A stretch of DNA of 64,000 nucleotides from Pseudomonas izuensis (GCF_009861505.1 NZ_WTFT01000028.1:48926-112925); one strand, 5' to 3'; positions 9,123-18,027 are shown, counted from the stretch's first letter. Made by a program: numbers and translations. Notes: generated from the letters alone by a model not told the origin.

Positions 9123-9157
9123 AAAAAAAAGGGCCTGGAGAGTGATCTCCAAGCCCT
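9123..9157 (-). terminator. Rho-independent terminator of aspA
   Basis: GGGCCTGGAGA and TCTCCAAGCCC form a stem with one mismatch around GTGA (9131-9156). It is followed in the minus direction by eight T residues (9123-9130). It lies about 63 bases past the aspA stop. Confidence 0.9.
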
Positions 9158-9219
9158 CAAAAGGTGAGAGGTGTCTAGTCCCTCGACCTGGTGAGCGGTG
9201 CTACGAGTAACGCGTCGGG

Positions 9220-10644
9220 TCAGGCTTTAAGCGGAACCAGACGCGGGGCAATCATGTTTTCCGGGCGCAGGATGTCGGCGAGCATCGCGTCGTCGAGCAA
9301 GCCTTCTTCGCGCACCAGTTCCAGCACGCCGCGGCCGCTTTCAAGAGCAATGCGGGCGATACGGGTGGCGTTTTCATAGCCGATGTACGGGTTCAGCGCG
9401 GTCACCAGGCCGATCGAGTGCTCGACCAGTTCACGGCAACGTTCTTCGTTGGCGGTGATGCCGGTGATGCAGTGCTCGCGCAGCATGTCCATGGCGCGTT
9501 GCAGCAGGCGGATCGAGTCGAAGATCTTGAAGGCGATCAGCGGCTCCATCACGTTCAGTTGCAGCTGGCCGCCTTCGGCCGCGATGGTCAGGGCCAGGTC
9601 GTTGCCGATGATCTGGAACGCTACCTGGTTCACGGCTTCCGGGATTACCGGGTTGACCTTGCCTGGCATGATCGAGCTGCCTGGCTGACGCGCCGGCAGG
9701 TTGATTTCGTTGATGCCGGTGCGTGGGCCGCTGGACAGCAGGCGCAGGTCGTTGCAGATCTTCGACAGCTTGACCGCGGTGCGCTTGAGCATGCCGGAGA
9801 ACAGTACGAAGGCGCCCATGTCGGAGGTGGCTTCGATCAGGTCGGCTGCCGGTACCAGCGGATGGCCGCTGATGGTGGCCAGGCGCTGAACGGCCAGGTG
9901 CTGGTAACGCGGGTCGGCGTTGATGCCGGTACCGATGGCGGTGCCGCCCAGGTTCACTTCGGTCAGCAGCTCTGGCGCCAGTGTCTTGAGGCGTGCCAGG
10001 TCTTCGCCCAGGGTGGTGGCGAAAGCGCGGAATTCCTGGCCCAGGGTCATCGGCACAGCGTCTTGCAGCTGGGTACGACCCATTTTCAGGACGTGGCTGA
10101 ATTCTTCACCCTTGGCGGCGAACGACTGGATCAGGCTGTCGAGGCTGGCCAGCAGCGCGTCGTGACCCAGCAACAGACCCAGGCGGATGGCCGTCGGGTA
10201 GGCGTCGTTGGTCGACTGCGCCATGTTCACGTCGTTGTTCGGGTGCAGGTATTGGTATTCGCCCTTCTGGTGACCCATGGCCTCCAGCGCGATGTTGGCG
10301 ATGACTTCGTTGGCATTCATGTTGGTCGAAGTGCCAGCGCCGCCTTGAATCATGTCCACCACGAACTCATCGTGGAAATCGCCGCGGATCAGACGGGCAC
10401 AGGCTTCGCTGATGGCAGCGTGCTTGGCTTCGCTCAGGTGACCCAGCTCGCGGTTGGCGTCAGCGGCGGCTTGTTTGACCATCGCCAGGCCGACAACCAG
10501 CTTCGGGTAATGCGAAATCGGAACGCCGGAGAGGCGGAAGTTGTTCACCGCTCGCAGGGTCTGGATGCCGTAATACGCTTGAGCCGGTACTTCGAGTACG
10601 CCAAGCAGGTCTTTTTCTGTGCGGAATGATGCAGCGGAGGACAT
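9220..10644 (-). CDS. aspA: Aspartate ammonia-lyase (aspartase)
   Basis: A 474-residue cytoplasmic homotetrameric lyase converting L-aspartate to fumarate and ammonia. The fumarase/aspartase signature GSSIMPGKVNPV, which contains the catalytic serine loop, is present in the central region. TSTNMNANEVIAN and the N-terminal EKDLLGVLEVPAQAYYGIQT are also typical. The longest frame begins at 10692; MSSAASFRTEKD at 10644 is the family-like start, preceded by a modest GAGATGA sequence. It carries its own terminator and faces a divergently transcribed LysR gene, the usual layout for a regulator and target. PAO1 has the same neighbours from memory. Confidence 0.95.
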   Translation of the reverse strand: MSSAASFRTEKDLLGVLEVPAQAYYGIQTLRAVNNFRLSGVPISHYPKLVVGLAMVKQAAADANRELGHLSEAKHAAISEACARLIRGDFHDEFVVDMIQGGAGTSTNMNANEVIANIALEAMGHQKGEYQYLHPNNDVNMAQSTNDAYPTAIRLGLLLGHDALLASLDSLIQSFAAKGEEFSHVLKMGRTQLQDAVPMTLGQEFRAFATTLGEDLARLKTLAPELLTEVNLGGTAIGTGINADPRYQHLAVQRLATISGHPLVPAADLIEATSDMGAFVLFSGMLKRTAVKLSKICNDLRLLSSGPRTGINEINLPARQPGSSIMPGKVNPVIPEAVNQVAFQIIGNDLALTIAAEGGQLQLNVMEPLIAFKIFDSIRLLQRAMDMLREHCITGITANEERCRELVEHSIGLVTALNPYIGYENATRIARIALESGRGVLELVREEGLLDDAMLADILRPENMIAPRLVPLKA

Positions 10645-10824
10645 GATAGAAATCATCTCGATATGGACCCGGTCTGTGCCGGAACACTGCAAATGCTAGG
10701 CTCGTGGAGAATTTTGGGCCAATGCTGTTAAACACTGGCCTATGCATATTCGGCATAATGCCCGTGTGACGCCGCGTTCGCGGCGAGCGTGTGACCTAAA
10801 TTGGTGCGTGTCCGGGAGGACGTG

Positions 10825-11742
10825 ATGAATCTGGAAAGTAAATGGCTGGAGGACTTCAGTGCCCTGGCAGCCACCCGCAGCTTCTCCCAGGCGGCGGAGC
10901 GACGCTTCGTAACCCAGCCGGCCTTCAGTCGGCGGATCCGTAGCCTGGAAGCCGCATTGGGCCTCACGCTGGTCAATCGCTCGCGCACCCCGATCGAGCT
11001 GACGGCGGCGGGGCAGTTGTTTCTGGTCACTGCGCGCACCGTGGTCGAACAGCTGGGGGAAGTGCTGCGTCATCTTCATCATCTGGAAGGCGGGCAGGGC
11101 GAAGTGATGCAGGTAGCCGCCGCACACTCGTTGGCGCTGGGATTCTTCCCGCGCTGGATTGCACAGTTGCGCAACGAAGGCCTGAACATTGCCACGCGAC
11201 TGGTGGCGACCAACGTCGGTGACGCGGTGCATGCGCTGCGTGAAGGGGGTTGCGACCTGATGCTGGCGTTTTACGATCCGGATGCGGCAATGCAAATGGA
11301 CCCGGAAATTTTCCCGTCATTGCACCTTGGCCATACCGAGATGTTACCGGTATGCGCCGCGGATGCCGATGGCAAGCCGTTGTTCGATCTGGAGGGCGAG
11401 GGCAGCGTGCCATTGCTGGCCTATAGCGCCGGAGCCTTTCTCGGCCGTTCCGTGAATATGCTGCTGCGCCAACGGGCGCTGCGCTTTACCACCATCTACG
11501 AAACCGCGATGGCCGACAGCCTCAAGAGCATGGCGCTGGAAGGGCTCGGCATTGCCTGGGTGCCACAGCTCAGTGTCCGCGCTGAATTGGCTCGGGGTGA
11601 GTTGGTAGTGTGCGGCGGTCCGCAATGGCATGTGCCGCTGGAGATTCGTCTGTACCGCTGCGCGTTGGTACGCAAGGCGAATGTGCGGTTGTTGTGGCGT
11701 AAGCTGGAGGGCGGTGCAGCCCAGGGCACAACCGGTGCTTGA
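10825..11742 (+). CDS. LysR-family transcriptional regulator (HypT/YjiE-like)
   Basis: A 305-residue LysR regulator. The winged helix occupies about residues 1-60 (FSALAATRSFSQAAERRFVT, then QPAFSRRIRSLEAALG), and a periplasmic-binding-protein-like effector domain follows from about residue 90. The opening MNLESKWLEDFSALAATRSF resembles the HypT/QseD group. ATG at 10825 is preceded by GGGAGGA, a strong ribosome-binding site, so the longer frame from 10801 is not used. Divergent orientation to aspA with a 180-bp shared spacer suggests it controls aspA or itself. In HypT, methionine oxidation by hypochlorite activates DNA binding; whether this protein senses the same signal is unknown. Confidence 0.88.
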   Translation: MNLESKWLEDFSALAATRSFSQAAERRFVTQPAFSRRIRSLEAALGLTLVNRSRTPIELTAAGQLFLVTARTVVEQLGEVLRHLHHLEGGQGEVMQVAAAHSLALGFFPRWIAQLRNEGLNIATRLVATNVGDAVHALREGGCDLMLAFYDPDAAMQMDPEIFPSLHLGHTEMLPVCAADADGKPLFDLEGEGSVPLLAYSAGAFLGRSVNMLLRQRALRFTTIYETAMADSLKSMALEGLGIAWVPQLSVRAELARGELVVCGGPQWHVPLEIRLYRCALVRKANVRLLWRKLEGGAAQGTTGA

Positions 11743-11757
11743 ACACGATGAAAACCC

Positions 11758-11859
11758 CTGTAGGAGCGAGCCTGCTCGCGATGAGCCTGAGAGCGCCTCG
11801 GGGTATCAGGCTTCCAGCGTCATCGTTGACGACCATCGCGAGCGGGCTCGCTCCTACAG
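11758..11859. repeat. REPIN
   Basis: CTGTAGGAGCGAGCCTGCTC at 11758-11777, with an inverted copy ending at 11859. The right arm carries GAGCGGGCTCG in place of GAGCAGGCTCG. It lies downstream of the LysR gene. Confidence 0.9.
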
Positions 11860-11964
11860 GGGGATTTGTGTGGTTCGCTGGCTGACCTTCAGGTCAATAA
11901 AACCGGTGCTTTGCGCCGTATGACAGATGGTCGCAATGGGGGCTGTTTATTGGCTTCATTGCGG

Positions 11965-12084
11965 TATACTGCGCGGCCTTCGGTCGGTTCATCCGGCCAT
12001 AATTCGTACAATCAAGCCACGCACAATGCGTGGCTTGTTGTTTTTTGACGCGCCTGCGGGCGCCCAGAGAGAAGAGGCACGACG
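11965..12084 (+). promoter_or_regulatory. purE promoter and structured leader
   Basis: TATACT at 11965-11970 is a clear -10 hexamer; the -35 region is weak. About 105 bases separate it from the purE start. The leader contains GGCC...GGCC self-complementary segments at 11975-11998, a terminator-like hairpin at 12014-12046, and a GCGCC/GGCGC hairpin at 12050-12063 just before a GAGAGAAGAGG ribosome-binding region. A terminator inside a 5' leader suggests attenuation. No known riboswitch core was recognised. Confidence 0.5.
12014..12046 (+). terminator. Intrinsic terminator inside the purE leader
   Basis: AAGCCACGC and GCGTGGCTT form a perfect 9-bp stem around ACAAT, followed by GTTGTTTTTT (12037-12046). 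It lies 39 bases before the purE ATG and downstream of the candidate promoter, so it would end most transcripts unless read through. Confidence 0.8.
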
Positions 12085-12576
12085 ATGAGTGCACTGGTTG
12101 GCGTGATCATGGGCTCCAAGTCCGATTGGTCCACCCTTAGCCACACCGCCGATATGCTGGAAAAGCTCGGCATCCCCTACGAGGTGAAAGTGGTCTCTGC
12201 CCACCGCACCCCGGACCTGCTGTTCCAGTACGCTGAAGAAGCCGAGGCGCGTGGCATCGAGGTGATCATCGCCGGTGCTGGTGGCGCTGCCCACTTGCCT
12301 GGCATGTGTGCGGCCAAGACCCACTTGCCGGTACTGGGCGTACCGGTGCAGTCGGCCATGCTCTCGGGCGTCGACTCGCTGCTCTCCATCGTGCAGATGC
12401 CGGCCGGCATTCCGGTCGCCACACTGGCCATCGGCAAGGCCGGCGCGATCAACGCAGCGCTGCTGTCGGCGAGTATCCTTGGCGCCAAGCACCCGCAGTT
12501 CCATGCAGTGCTGAAAACCTTCCGTGCTGAGCAGACAGACAGCGTCCTGGAAAATCCAGACCCACGCATCGCCTGA
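12085..12576 (+). CDS. purE: N5-carboxyaminoimidazole ribonucleotide mutase
   Basis: A 163-residue class I PurE, converting N5-CAIR to CAIR in de novo purine synthesis. Substrate-binding motifs are visible: VIMGSKSDWSTL at residues 8-19 and VVSAHRTPDLL around residues 39-49, with GAGGAAHLPGM near residue 68. Length is as usual for the octameric enzyme. GAGAGAAGAGG precedes the ATG. purK follows after 11 bases, so the two consecutive steps are encoded in one operon. Confidence 0.97.
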   Translation: MSALVGVIMGSKSDWSTLSHTADMLEKLGIPYEVKVVSAHRTPDLLFQYAEEAEARGIEVIIAGAGGAAHLPGMCAAKTHLPVLGVPVQSAMLSGVDSLLSIVQMPAGIPVATLAIGKAGAINAALLSASILGAKHPQFHAVLKTFRAEQTDSVLENPDPRIA

Positions 12577-12587
12577 GGTTGTTGACG

Positions 12588-13670
12588 ATGAAGATCGGTG
12601 TAATCGGTGGCGGCCAGTTGGGTCGCATGTTGGCGCTGGCGGGGACTCCGCTGGGCATGAACTTCGCTTTCCTGGACCCGGCGCCAGACGCCTGCGCCGC
12701 TGCATTGGGCGAACACTTGCGCGCCGATTACGGCGATCAGGATCACCTGCGCCAGCTGGCCGATGAAGTCGATCTGGTGACCTTCGAGTTCGAAAGCGTC
12801 CCGGCTGAAACCGTGGCGTTCCTCTCGCAATTCGTGCCGGTTTATCCGAGCGCCGAAGCGCTGCGTATCGCCCGCGATCGCTGGTTCGAGAAGAGCATGT
12901 TCAAGGACCTGGGGATTCCGACCCCGGCGTTCGCCGACATTCAGTCCCAGGCTGACCTGGACGCCGCCGTGGCTTCCATCGGTCTGCCAGCCGTGCTCAA
13001 GACCCGTACCCTGGGTTACGACGGCAAGGGGCAGAAAGTGCTGCGCACCGCTGAAGACGTGGTTGGCACGTTCGCCGAACTGGGCAGCGTGGCGTGCCTT
13101 CTGGAAGGCTTCGTGCCGTTCACCGGCGAAGTCTCGCTGATCGCCGTGCGTGCACGCGATGGTGAAACGAAGTTCTACCCACTGGTCCACAACACCCACG
13201 ACAGCGGCATCCTCAAGCTGTCCGTGGCCAGCACCGACCATCCGCTGCAAGCCCTAGCCGAAGACTACTCCAGCCGTGTGCTCAAGCAGCTGGACTACGT
13301 CGGCGTGATGGCGTTCGAGTTCTTCGAAGTCGACGGTGGCCTCAAGGCCAACGAAATCGCCCCGCGTGTGCACAACTCCGGGCACTGGACCACCGAAGGT
13401 GCCGAGTGCAGCCAGTTCGAAAACCACCTGCGGGCGGTGGCGGGTCTGCCGTTGGGTTCGACCGCCAAGGTCGGCGAAAGCGCGATGGTCAACTTCATCG
13501 GTAAAGTGCCTGAGACCGAGAAAGTCCTGGCCATCGCCGATTGCCATCTGCATCACTATGGCAAGGCGTTCAAAGTCGGCCGCAAGGTCGGTCACGCCAA
13601 CCTGCGTTGTGCAGACCGCGAGACGCTGGCCGCGCAGATCCTCAAGGTCGAAGCGCTCATTGCCGAATAA
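12588..13670 (+). CDS. purK: N5-carboxyaminoimidazole ribonucleotide synthase
   Basis: A 360-residue ATP-grasp enzyme making N5-CAIR from AIR, bicarbonate and ATP. It opens with MKIGVIGGGQLGRMLALAG, the family N-terminus with a glycine-rich loop. The ATP-grasp lid KTRTLGYDGKGQ and the late catalytic segment NEIAPRVHNSGHWT are present. The frame technically opens at TTG 12579, but ATG 12588 sits after GAGG at the purE stop. Co-transcribed with purE. Confidence 0.97.
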   Translation: MKIGVIGGGQLGRMLALAGTPLGMNFAFLDPAPDACAAALGEHLRADYGDQDHLRQLADEVDLVTFEFESVPAETVAFLSQFVPVYPSAEALRIARDRWFEKSMFKDLGIPTPAFADIQSQADLDAAVASIGLPAVLKTRTLGYDGKGQKVLRTAEDVVGTFAELGSVACLLEGFVPFTGEVSLIAVRARDGETKFYPLVHNTHDSGILKLSVASTDHPLQALAEDYSSRVLKQLDYVGVMAFEFFEVDGGLKANEIAPRVHNSGHWTTEGAECSQFENHLRAVAGLPLGSTAKVGESAMVNFIGKVPETEKVLAIADCHLHHYGKAFKVGRKVGHANLRCADRETLAAQILKVEALIAE

Positions 13671-13781
13671 GTAGTTTCATGTGGCAGCGGCGGAACCAAT
13701 GCGGGACCGCCGTTCTCTCATGGCAGGATGCGAAAGTCTGACTAGGCTTTCGCATAGCCACTTCATTCAGAGGGAAATGCC

Positions 13782-14027
13782 ATGGGAATTATCGGAACCA
13801 TCTTTATCGGCTTGATCGTCGGCCTGCTGGCGCGGTTCCTGAAACCGGGCGATGACAGCATGGGCTGGATCATGACCATCCTGCTCGGTATCGGCGGTTC
13901 GTTGGCGGCCACTTACGGCGGCCAGGCCCTGGGCATTTACCAGGCGGGTCAAGGGGCCGGCTTTATCGGTGCGCTGGTCGGCGCCGTGATATTGCTGGTG
14001 ATCTACGGCCTGATCAAAAAGAACTGA
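13782..14027 (+). CDS. GlsB/YeaQ/YmgE family small membrane protein
   Basis: An 81-residue, very hydrophobic protein with three transmembrane segments (about residues 2-20, 26-47 and 55-76) rich in glycine. The first loop ARFLKPGDDSMGWIMTILLG is typical of the GlsB/YeaQ/YmgE (transglycosylase-associated) family. The family is linked to general stress responses but has no assigned activity. AGAGGGAAATGCC precedes the ATG. It stands alone between purK and a DUF3299 gene. Confidence 0.88.
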   Translation: MGIIGTIFIGLIVGLLARFLKPGDDSMGWIMTILLGIGGSLAATYGGQALGIYQAGQGAGFIGALVGAVILLVIYGLIKKN

Positions 14028-14114
14028 CTCAAGCGACGAAGTCCTCTCGGCTGTGCCGTCCGGGAGGACTAGAATGCTCGGCGATCAATAGTCCTTCCTT
14101 TACCGAGCACTTCC

Positions 14115-14651
14115 ATGCGCCGTTTTCTTTTACCGCTTCTTTTCCTGGGCGCGGGCCTTGCCCACGCTGGCGAACTGCCGGAAACCGACTGGCTCGAACT
14201 GATGCCAAAGTCGGACCAGAAGGCCCTCGAGGCCATGCCCGAGATCGACCACAACTCCCCCGAAGCCAATGGCACCTTTACCGATAAAGGCGGCATGAAG
14301 CAGAGCAAAGGCCTGCCGGCGGTGATGTATTCGACCAAAACCGTGCCATCGATGAACGACAAGAACATCCGCCTGGGCGGTTATCCGGTGCCGTTGGAAA
14401 CTGATGCAAAGGGCCACAGCACGTTGTTCTTCCTCGTGCCGTATCCAGGCGCCTGCATCCACGTGCCGCCACCGCCACCGAATCAACTGGTGCTGGTGCG
14501 TTATCCCAAGGGCTTGAAGCTCAATGATATCTACACGCCGCTGTGGGTCACTGGCACGCTGAAGATCGAGAAGGTCAGCAACGACCTGGCGGACGCGGCG
14601 TATGCGCTGGATGCGGCGAAAGTCAGAGTTGTGAAAGAGTCGGATCTTTAG
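14115..14651 (+). CDS. DUF3299 periplasmic protein
   Basis: A 178-residue protein with a signal peptide (residues 1-18, ending AGLAHA). The body matches the DUF3299 family as I recall it, with the segments VRLGGYPVPLE-like (IRLGGYPVPLETDAKG), FLVPYPGACIHVPPPPPNQ and a C-terminal LWVTGTLKIE strand. The Cys-Ile-His in PGACIHVPPPP is a possible metal or haem site, which is only a guess. No function is established. The gene is monocistronic, ending just before a REPIN. Confidence 0.8.
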   Translation: MRRFLLPLLFLGAGLAHAGELPETDWLELMPKSDQKALEAMPEIDHNSPEANGTFTDKGGMKQSKGLPAVMYSTKTVPSMNDKNIRLGGYPVPLETDAKGHSTLFFLVPYPGACIHVPPPPPNQLVLVRYPKGLKLNDIYTPLWVTGTLKIEKVSNDLADAAYALDAAKVRVVKESDL

Positions 14652-14661
14652 GCATTCAAAA

Positions 14662-14752
14662 CTGTAGGAGCGAGCCTGCTCGCGATAGCGGTCTATCAGT
14701 CAACATGGATGTTGAATGTGATGGCCTTATCGCGAGCAGGCTCGCTCCCACA
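14662..14752. repeat. REPIN
   Basis: CTGTAGGAGCGAGCCTGCTC at 14662-14681, with the inverted copy ending in CTCCCACA at 14752. It lies between the convergent ends of the DUF3299 and mutarotase genes. Confidence 0.9.
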
Positions 14753-14769
14753 TTGGTTTTCGGTGTTGC

Positions 14770-15669
14770 TTAGAGCGGGGCGCTGGCGATGCGCACGCCC
14801 AGGGTGTGGCTCGCACCCGGCGCCAACACCACCACATCCCCCATCACATTCGCCGTTTCAATGCACAGCATGCGCTGCCAGCCATCGTCGGCCATGTCGC
14901 TGAATGCCGCGGCGCGGTCGATCCATGGGTTCCAGATCACCGCCGAGCGCGAACCGCTGCTGGTCAGCTCGATCCGCCGTTCCCATGTCGGATCGACGAT
15001 GCTCAGTTTCGCCGGAGGATCGAGGTAGATGCGGTCAGTCTCGCCGGTAAAGCGCAGGTCGCCGGACTGGGTCACGGTTTTCCAGTCGTCCAGCGTCTCG
15101 ATGTAATTCAAGCCATCCACGCCTTCGACATGCACGTTGCGCACATCGCTGACGGCGAAGTAGCTGTGCAGCGCCTGACTGATAGTGACTGAATCGGTGC
15201 CCTGGTTGTGGCTGGTCAGGCTGATGTGCAGTTGCTCATCCAGACGAATGCTCAACTTCAAGTCCACCTGATGCGGCCAGCCTGGCAGGCCACCTTCGGG
15301 GTATGGCAGGAGGAATTCGACCTTCAGGCTTTCGCCCTCGGCTTCAATCCCGCCCAGTTCCCAGTCCATCGCCCGCACCAGCCCATGGGCGCTGGGCGGC
15401 TCGTTGCCGACGCGCATCGCCTGCACGCTCTGCGGGTTGCGCGCGAAGTTGCCGAACCACGGCCAGCACACCGGTACACCGGCGCGGATGCTTTTACCGG
15501 TCTTGAACACCGCCTCATCGTTGAGCCAGATCACTGGCGGTTCGCCGGCCAATTGATAACTGAGGATGTGCGCACCTTGCTGGGCCACCAGCAATTCGGC
15601 CTGACCGTGACGGATGCGCCAGCAGTTCAGTTCATCCAGTTTCACGGCTTCAACGTTGGGCGTGTTCAT
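14770..15669 (-). CDS. D-hexose-6-phosphate mutarotase (YeaD-like aldose 1-epimerase)
   Basis: A 299-residue galactose-mutarotase-like beta-sandwich protein interconverting anomers of hexose 6-phosphates. Family motifs include the opening ELNCWRIRHGQAELLVAQQG, VCWPWFGNFA, PSAHGLVRAMDWE (conserved histidine) and ISQALHSYFAVSDV (second conserved histidine). There is no signal peptide. The thioesterase gene lies upstream on the same strand with about 69 bases between, so they may be co-transcribed. The exact sugar is not determinable. Confidence 0.88.
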   Translation of the reverse strand: MNTPNVEAVKLDELNCWRIRHGQAELLVAQQGAHILSYQLAGEPPVIWLNDEAVFKTGKSIRAGVPVCWPWFGNFARNPQSVQAMRVGNEPPSAHGLVRAMDWELGGIEAEGESLKVEFLLPYPEGGLPGWPHQVDLKLSIRLDEQLHISLTSHNQGTDSVTISQALHSYFAVSDVRNVHVEGVDGLNYIETLDDWKTVTQSGDLRFTGETDRIYLDPPAKLSIVDPTWERRIELTSSGSRSAVIWNPWIDRAAAFSDMADDGWQRMLCIETANVMGDVVVLAPGASHTLGVRIASAPL

Positions 15670-15738
15670 GGGACAGCTCTCGATCAGTAACAGGACTGCA
15701 ATGGACCGTAAAACGGTCGCCGGGTTTAACGAGGCTCT

Positions 15739-16143
15739 TTAGCGGGCGCGAGGCGGCACCGAGCGAGTGCGGCCACTGCCATCGATGGCCACGAACACGA
15801 ACACCGCTTCGGTGACCTTGCGCCATTCGCTCGACAGCGGATCGTCGCTCCAGACCTCGACCATCATCTTGATCGAACTGCGGCCGATTTCCTGTGCCTG
15901 GGTATAGAAGGAGAGCTGAGCGCCCACCGCCACCGGCACCAGGAATGCCATGCGGTCGATCGCAACCGTGGCCACGCGCCCGCCGGCGACCTTGCTGGCC
16001 ATCGCGGTGCCCGCCAAATCCATCTGCGCCACCAGCCAGCCGCCGAAAATATCGCCAAAGCCGTTGGTTTCGCGGGGAAGTGCGGTGATTTGCAGGGCCA
16101 GGTCGCCTTGCGGGATCGGATCTTCTTGTTCGAGCTCTATCAT
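15739..16143 (-). CDS. Acyl-CoA thioesterase (YciA-like hotdog fold)
   Basis: A 134-residue single hotdog-domain protein. The YciA/acyl-CoA hydrolase signature NGFGDIFGGWLVAQMDLAGT (about residues 30-49) includes the conserved Asp of the active site. It probably hydrolyses short to medium acyl-CoA and forms a hexamer, as family members do. ATG at 16143 is chosen because MIELEQEDPIPQG aligns with family N-termini; the upstream frame to 16242 has no resemblance. The gene may share a transcript with the mutarotase. Confidence 0.85.
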   Translation of the reverse strand: MIELEQEDPIPQGDLALQITALPRETNGFGDIFGGWLVAQMDLAGTAMASKVAGGRVATVAIDRMAFLVPVAVGAQLSFYTQAQEIGRSSIKMMVEVWSDDPLSSEWRKVTEAVFVFVAIDGSGRTRSVPPRAR

Positions 16144-16507
16144 GCCGGGGGTGCCTCTGACCCGTGACTCTTCGTATATATATAGCGGGTGAATAGCCGT
16201 CTCGGAAAAACGATTCAGCCCCGAACATACTACGTTCGTCACGTTTTTCGTAAGGCGCCTAAAGGGAAACTCTGCGAAATCGCCTATGAACCTGACAGGC
16301 GTTTTCGCACAGCAACCCTTGCAAGCTATTGCACAGTTGCGAGTATATCGGTCGGTAGACTCCGATACGACCGCCCGGTTCTCATTTTGACTGTCAAATA
16401 CGCGCCTCTATGTGCTTTTTCGAACAATTTGCTATCGTGCCGGACCTGCCCGAGCCCTTGCCAGCGTTGTTGGGGCGGCAGACCTGACTATAAGAGAAGC
16501 CCTTGCC
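16144..16507 (+). promoter_or_regulatory. Divergent intergenic region with a candidate promoter for the MFS gene
   Basis: This 364-bp gap separates divergent genes. TTGACT at 16387-16392 and TATGTG at 16409-16414, spaced 16 bases, form a plausible sigma-70 promoter towards the transporter gene. A run of alternating TA (16174-16183) near the thioesterase start may be its -10 area. Open frames here lack supporting features. Confidence 0.35.
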
Positions 16508-17806
16508 ATGACCACAGCGCCCTCGAGTATCGCGCAGCCTTCCCAATCAGCACGTCCGTTGACCCGTAGCGACTACAAGACGCTCTCGCTGTCGGCCCTG
16601 GGTGGCGCACTGGAGTTTTACGACTTCATCATCTTCGTGTTTTTCGCCACGGTGGTGGGCAAGCTGTTCTTCCCGGCGGACATGCCCGAATGGCTGCGCT
16701 TGATGCAGACCTTTGGCATCTTCGCCGCCGGATACCTGGCGCGGCCGCTGGGCGGCATCGTGATGGCGCACTTCGGCGACCTGCTGGGGCGCAAGAAGAT
16801 GTTCACCCTGAGCATTTTCATGATGGCGGTGCCGACCCTGATCATGGGCCTGCTGCCGACTTATGCGCAGATCGGCATGTGGGCGCCGATCCTGTTGCTG
16901 CTGATGCGGGTGATCCAGGGTGCCGCGATTGGCGGTGAGGTGCCGGGCGCCTGGGTCTTCGTTTCCGAACACGTGCCGCATCGGCATATCGGCTATGCCT
17001 GCGGCACCCTGACCAGCGGACTGACGGCGGGTATCTTGCTGGGTTCTCTGGTCGCCACGGCGATCAACAGCCTCTACACCTCGGTGGAAGTGGCGGATTA
17101 CGCCTGGCGGATCCCGTTCCTGCTGGGCGGCGTGTTCGGCCTGTTCTCGGTGTACCTGCGCCGCTGGCTGCACGAAACCCCGGTGTTCGCCGAACTGCAA
17201 CTGCGCAAGGCACTGGCCGAAGAGGTGCCGCTGCGTGCTGTGCTGCGTGACCATCGTGGCGCGATTGCCATTTCCATGCTGCTGACCTGGCTGCTCTCCG
17301 CCGCCATTGTGGTCCTGATTCTGATGACCCCGACCGTGTTGCAGACGGTCTACCATTTCTCGCCAACGACTGCGCTGCAGTCCAATAGCGTGGCGATTGT
17401 GTTGTTGAGCTTTGGCTGCATCATTTCCGGTGCCTTGGCGGATCGCTTTGGTGCGGGGCGAGTCTTCGTGTTCGGCTGTGCCGCGTTGCTGGCCAGTTCC
17501 TGGACCTTCTACCACAGCCTGGCCGACCATCCGGACTGGCTGTTCCCGATGTACGCCCTGACCGGCCTGCTGGTGGGCACCATTGGCGCGGTGCCGTACG
17601 TGATGGTCAAGGCATTCCCGCCGGTGGTGCGTTTCAGCGGCCTGTCATTCTCCTACAACGTCGCCTACGCGATTTTCGGTGGCCTGACGCCGATGATCGT
17701 CAGCCTGCTGCTCAAGGAAAGCCCGATGGGGCCTGCTTATTATGTGGCGGTGCTGTGCGGGGTCGGGATTCTGGTGGGTGGCTACCTCTGGAAGAAGGGA
17801 CGCTAG
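16508..17806 (+). CDS. MFS transporter, metabolite:H+ symporter (MHS/ProP-like) family
   Basis: A 432-residue inner-membrane protein with twelve predicted membrane spans. MHS features are present: ALGGALEFYDFIIFVFFATV in the first span, the RxGRR-type loop HFGDLLGRKKMFT after the second, and RVIQGAAIGGEVPGAWVFVSEH in the fourth. The equivalent second loop, GALADRFGAGRVF, is in the C-terminal half. The family imports osmolytes or organic acids (proline/betaine, citrate, ketoglutarate, shikimate) with protons; the substrate here is unknown. MTTAPSSIAQ at 16508 is preferred over the frame opening at 16412. It is monocistronic. Confidence 0.88.
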   Translation: MTTAPSSIAQPSQSARPLTRSDYKTLSLSALGGALEFYDFIIFVFFATVVGKLFFPADMPEWLRLMQTFGIFAAGYLARPLGGIVMAHFGDLLGRKKMFTLSIFMMAVPTLIMGLLPTYAQIGMWAPILLLLMRVIQGAAIGGEVPGAWVFVSEHVPHRHIGYACGTLTSGLTAGILLGSLVATAINSLYTSVEVADYAWRIPFLLGGVFGLFSVYLRRWLHETPVFAELQLRKALAEEVPLRAVLRDHRGAIAISMLLTWLLSAAIVVLILMTPTVLQTVYHFSPTTALQSNSVAIVLLSFGCIISGALADRFGAGRVFVFGCAALLASSWTFYHSLADHPDWLFPMYALTGLLVGTIGAVPYVMVKAFPPVVRFSGLSFSYNVAYAIFGGLTPMIVSLLLKESPMGPAYYVAVLCGVGILVGGYLWKKGR

Positions 17807-17816
17807 TTCCGGCCTC

Positions 17817-17891
17817 TTCGCCGGCAAGCCGGCTCCTACAAGGGTTGTTGTAACGACAACGATCAGCTGTAGGAGCCGGCTTGCTGGCGAT
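17817..17891. repeat. REPIN, CCGGC-core type
   Basis: TTCGCCGGCAAGCCGGCTCC near 17817 and TAGGAGCCGGCTTGCTGGCG ending near 17891 form the inverted pair. The core is CCGGCTTGCCGGC, unlike the GAGCCTGCTC type elsewhere. A second small palindrome (GTTGT...ACAAC) sits in the spacer. Confidence 0.85.
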
Positions 17892-17932
17892 GAACGATAA
17901 CGTGGTAATACGTTGAAACACGGAATACTGGC

Positions 17933-17950
17933 CTTTCATCCAATTGTCAT
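17933..17950 (+). promoter_or_regulatory. Pho box (PhoB site) of pstS
   Basis: CTTTCATCCAATTGTCAT is two 7-base PhoB half-sites four bases apart and matches the CTGTCAT-N4-CTGTCAT consensus at 12 of 14 positions. It lies 78 bases before the pstS ATG, so pstS should be induced by phosphate starvation. Confidence 0.85.
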
Positions 17951-18027
17951 ATTTCAGCCATAGAGTGTTCACACGGCCTGCTGATACTTGGCCCCGAATA
18001 ACACACCCTATCTGCTAGGAGTAAGGC

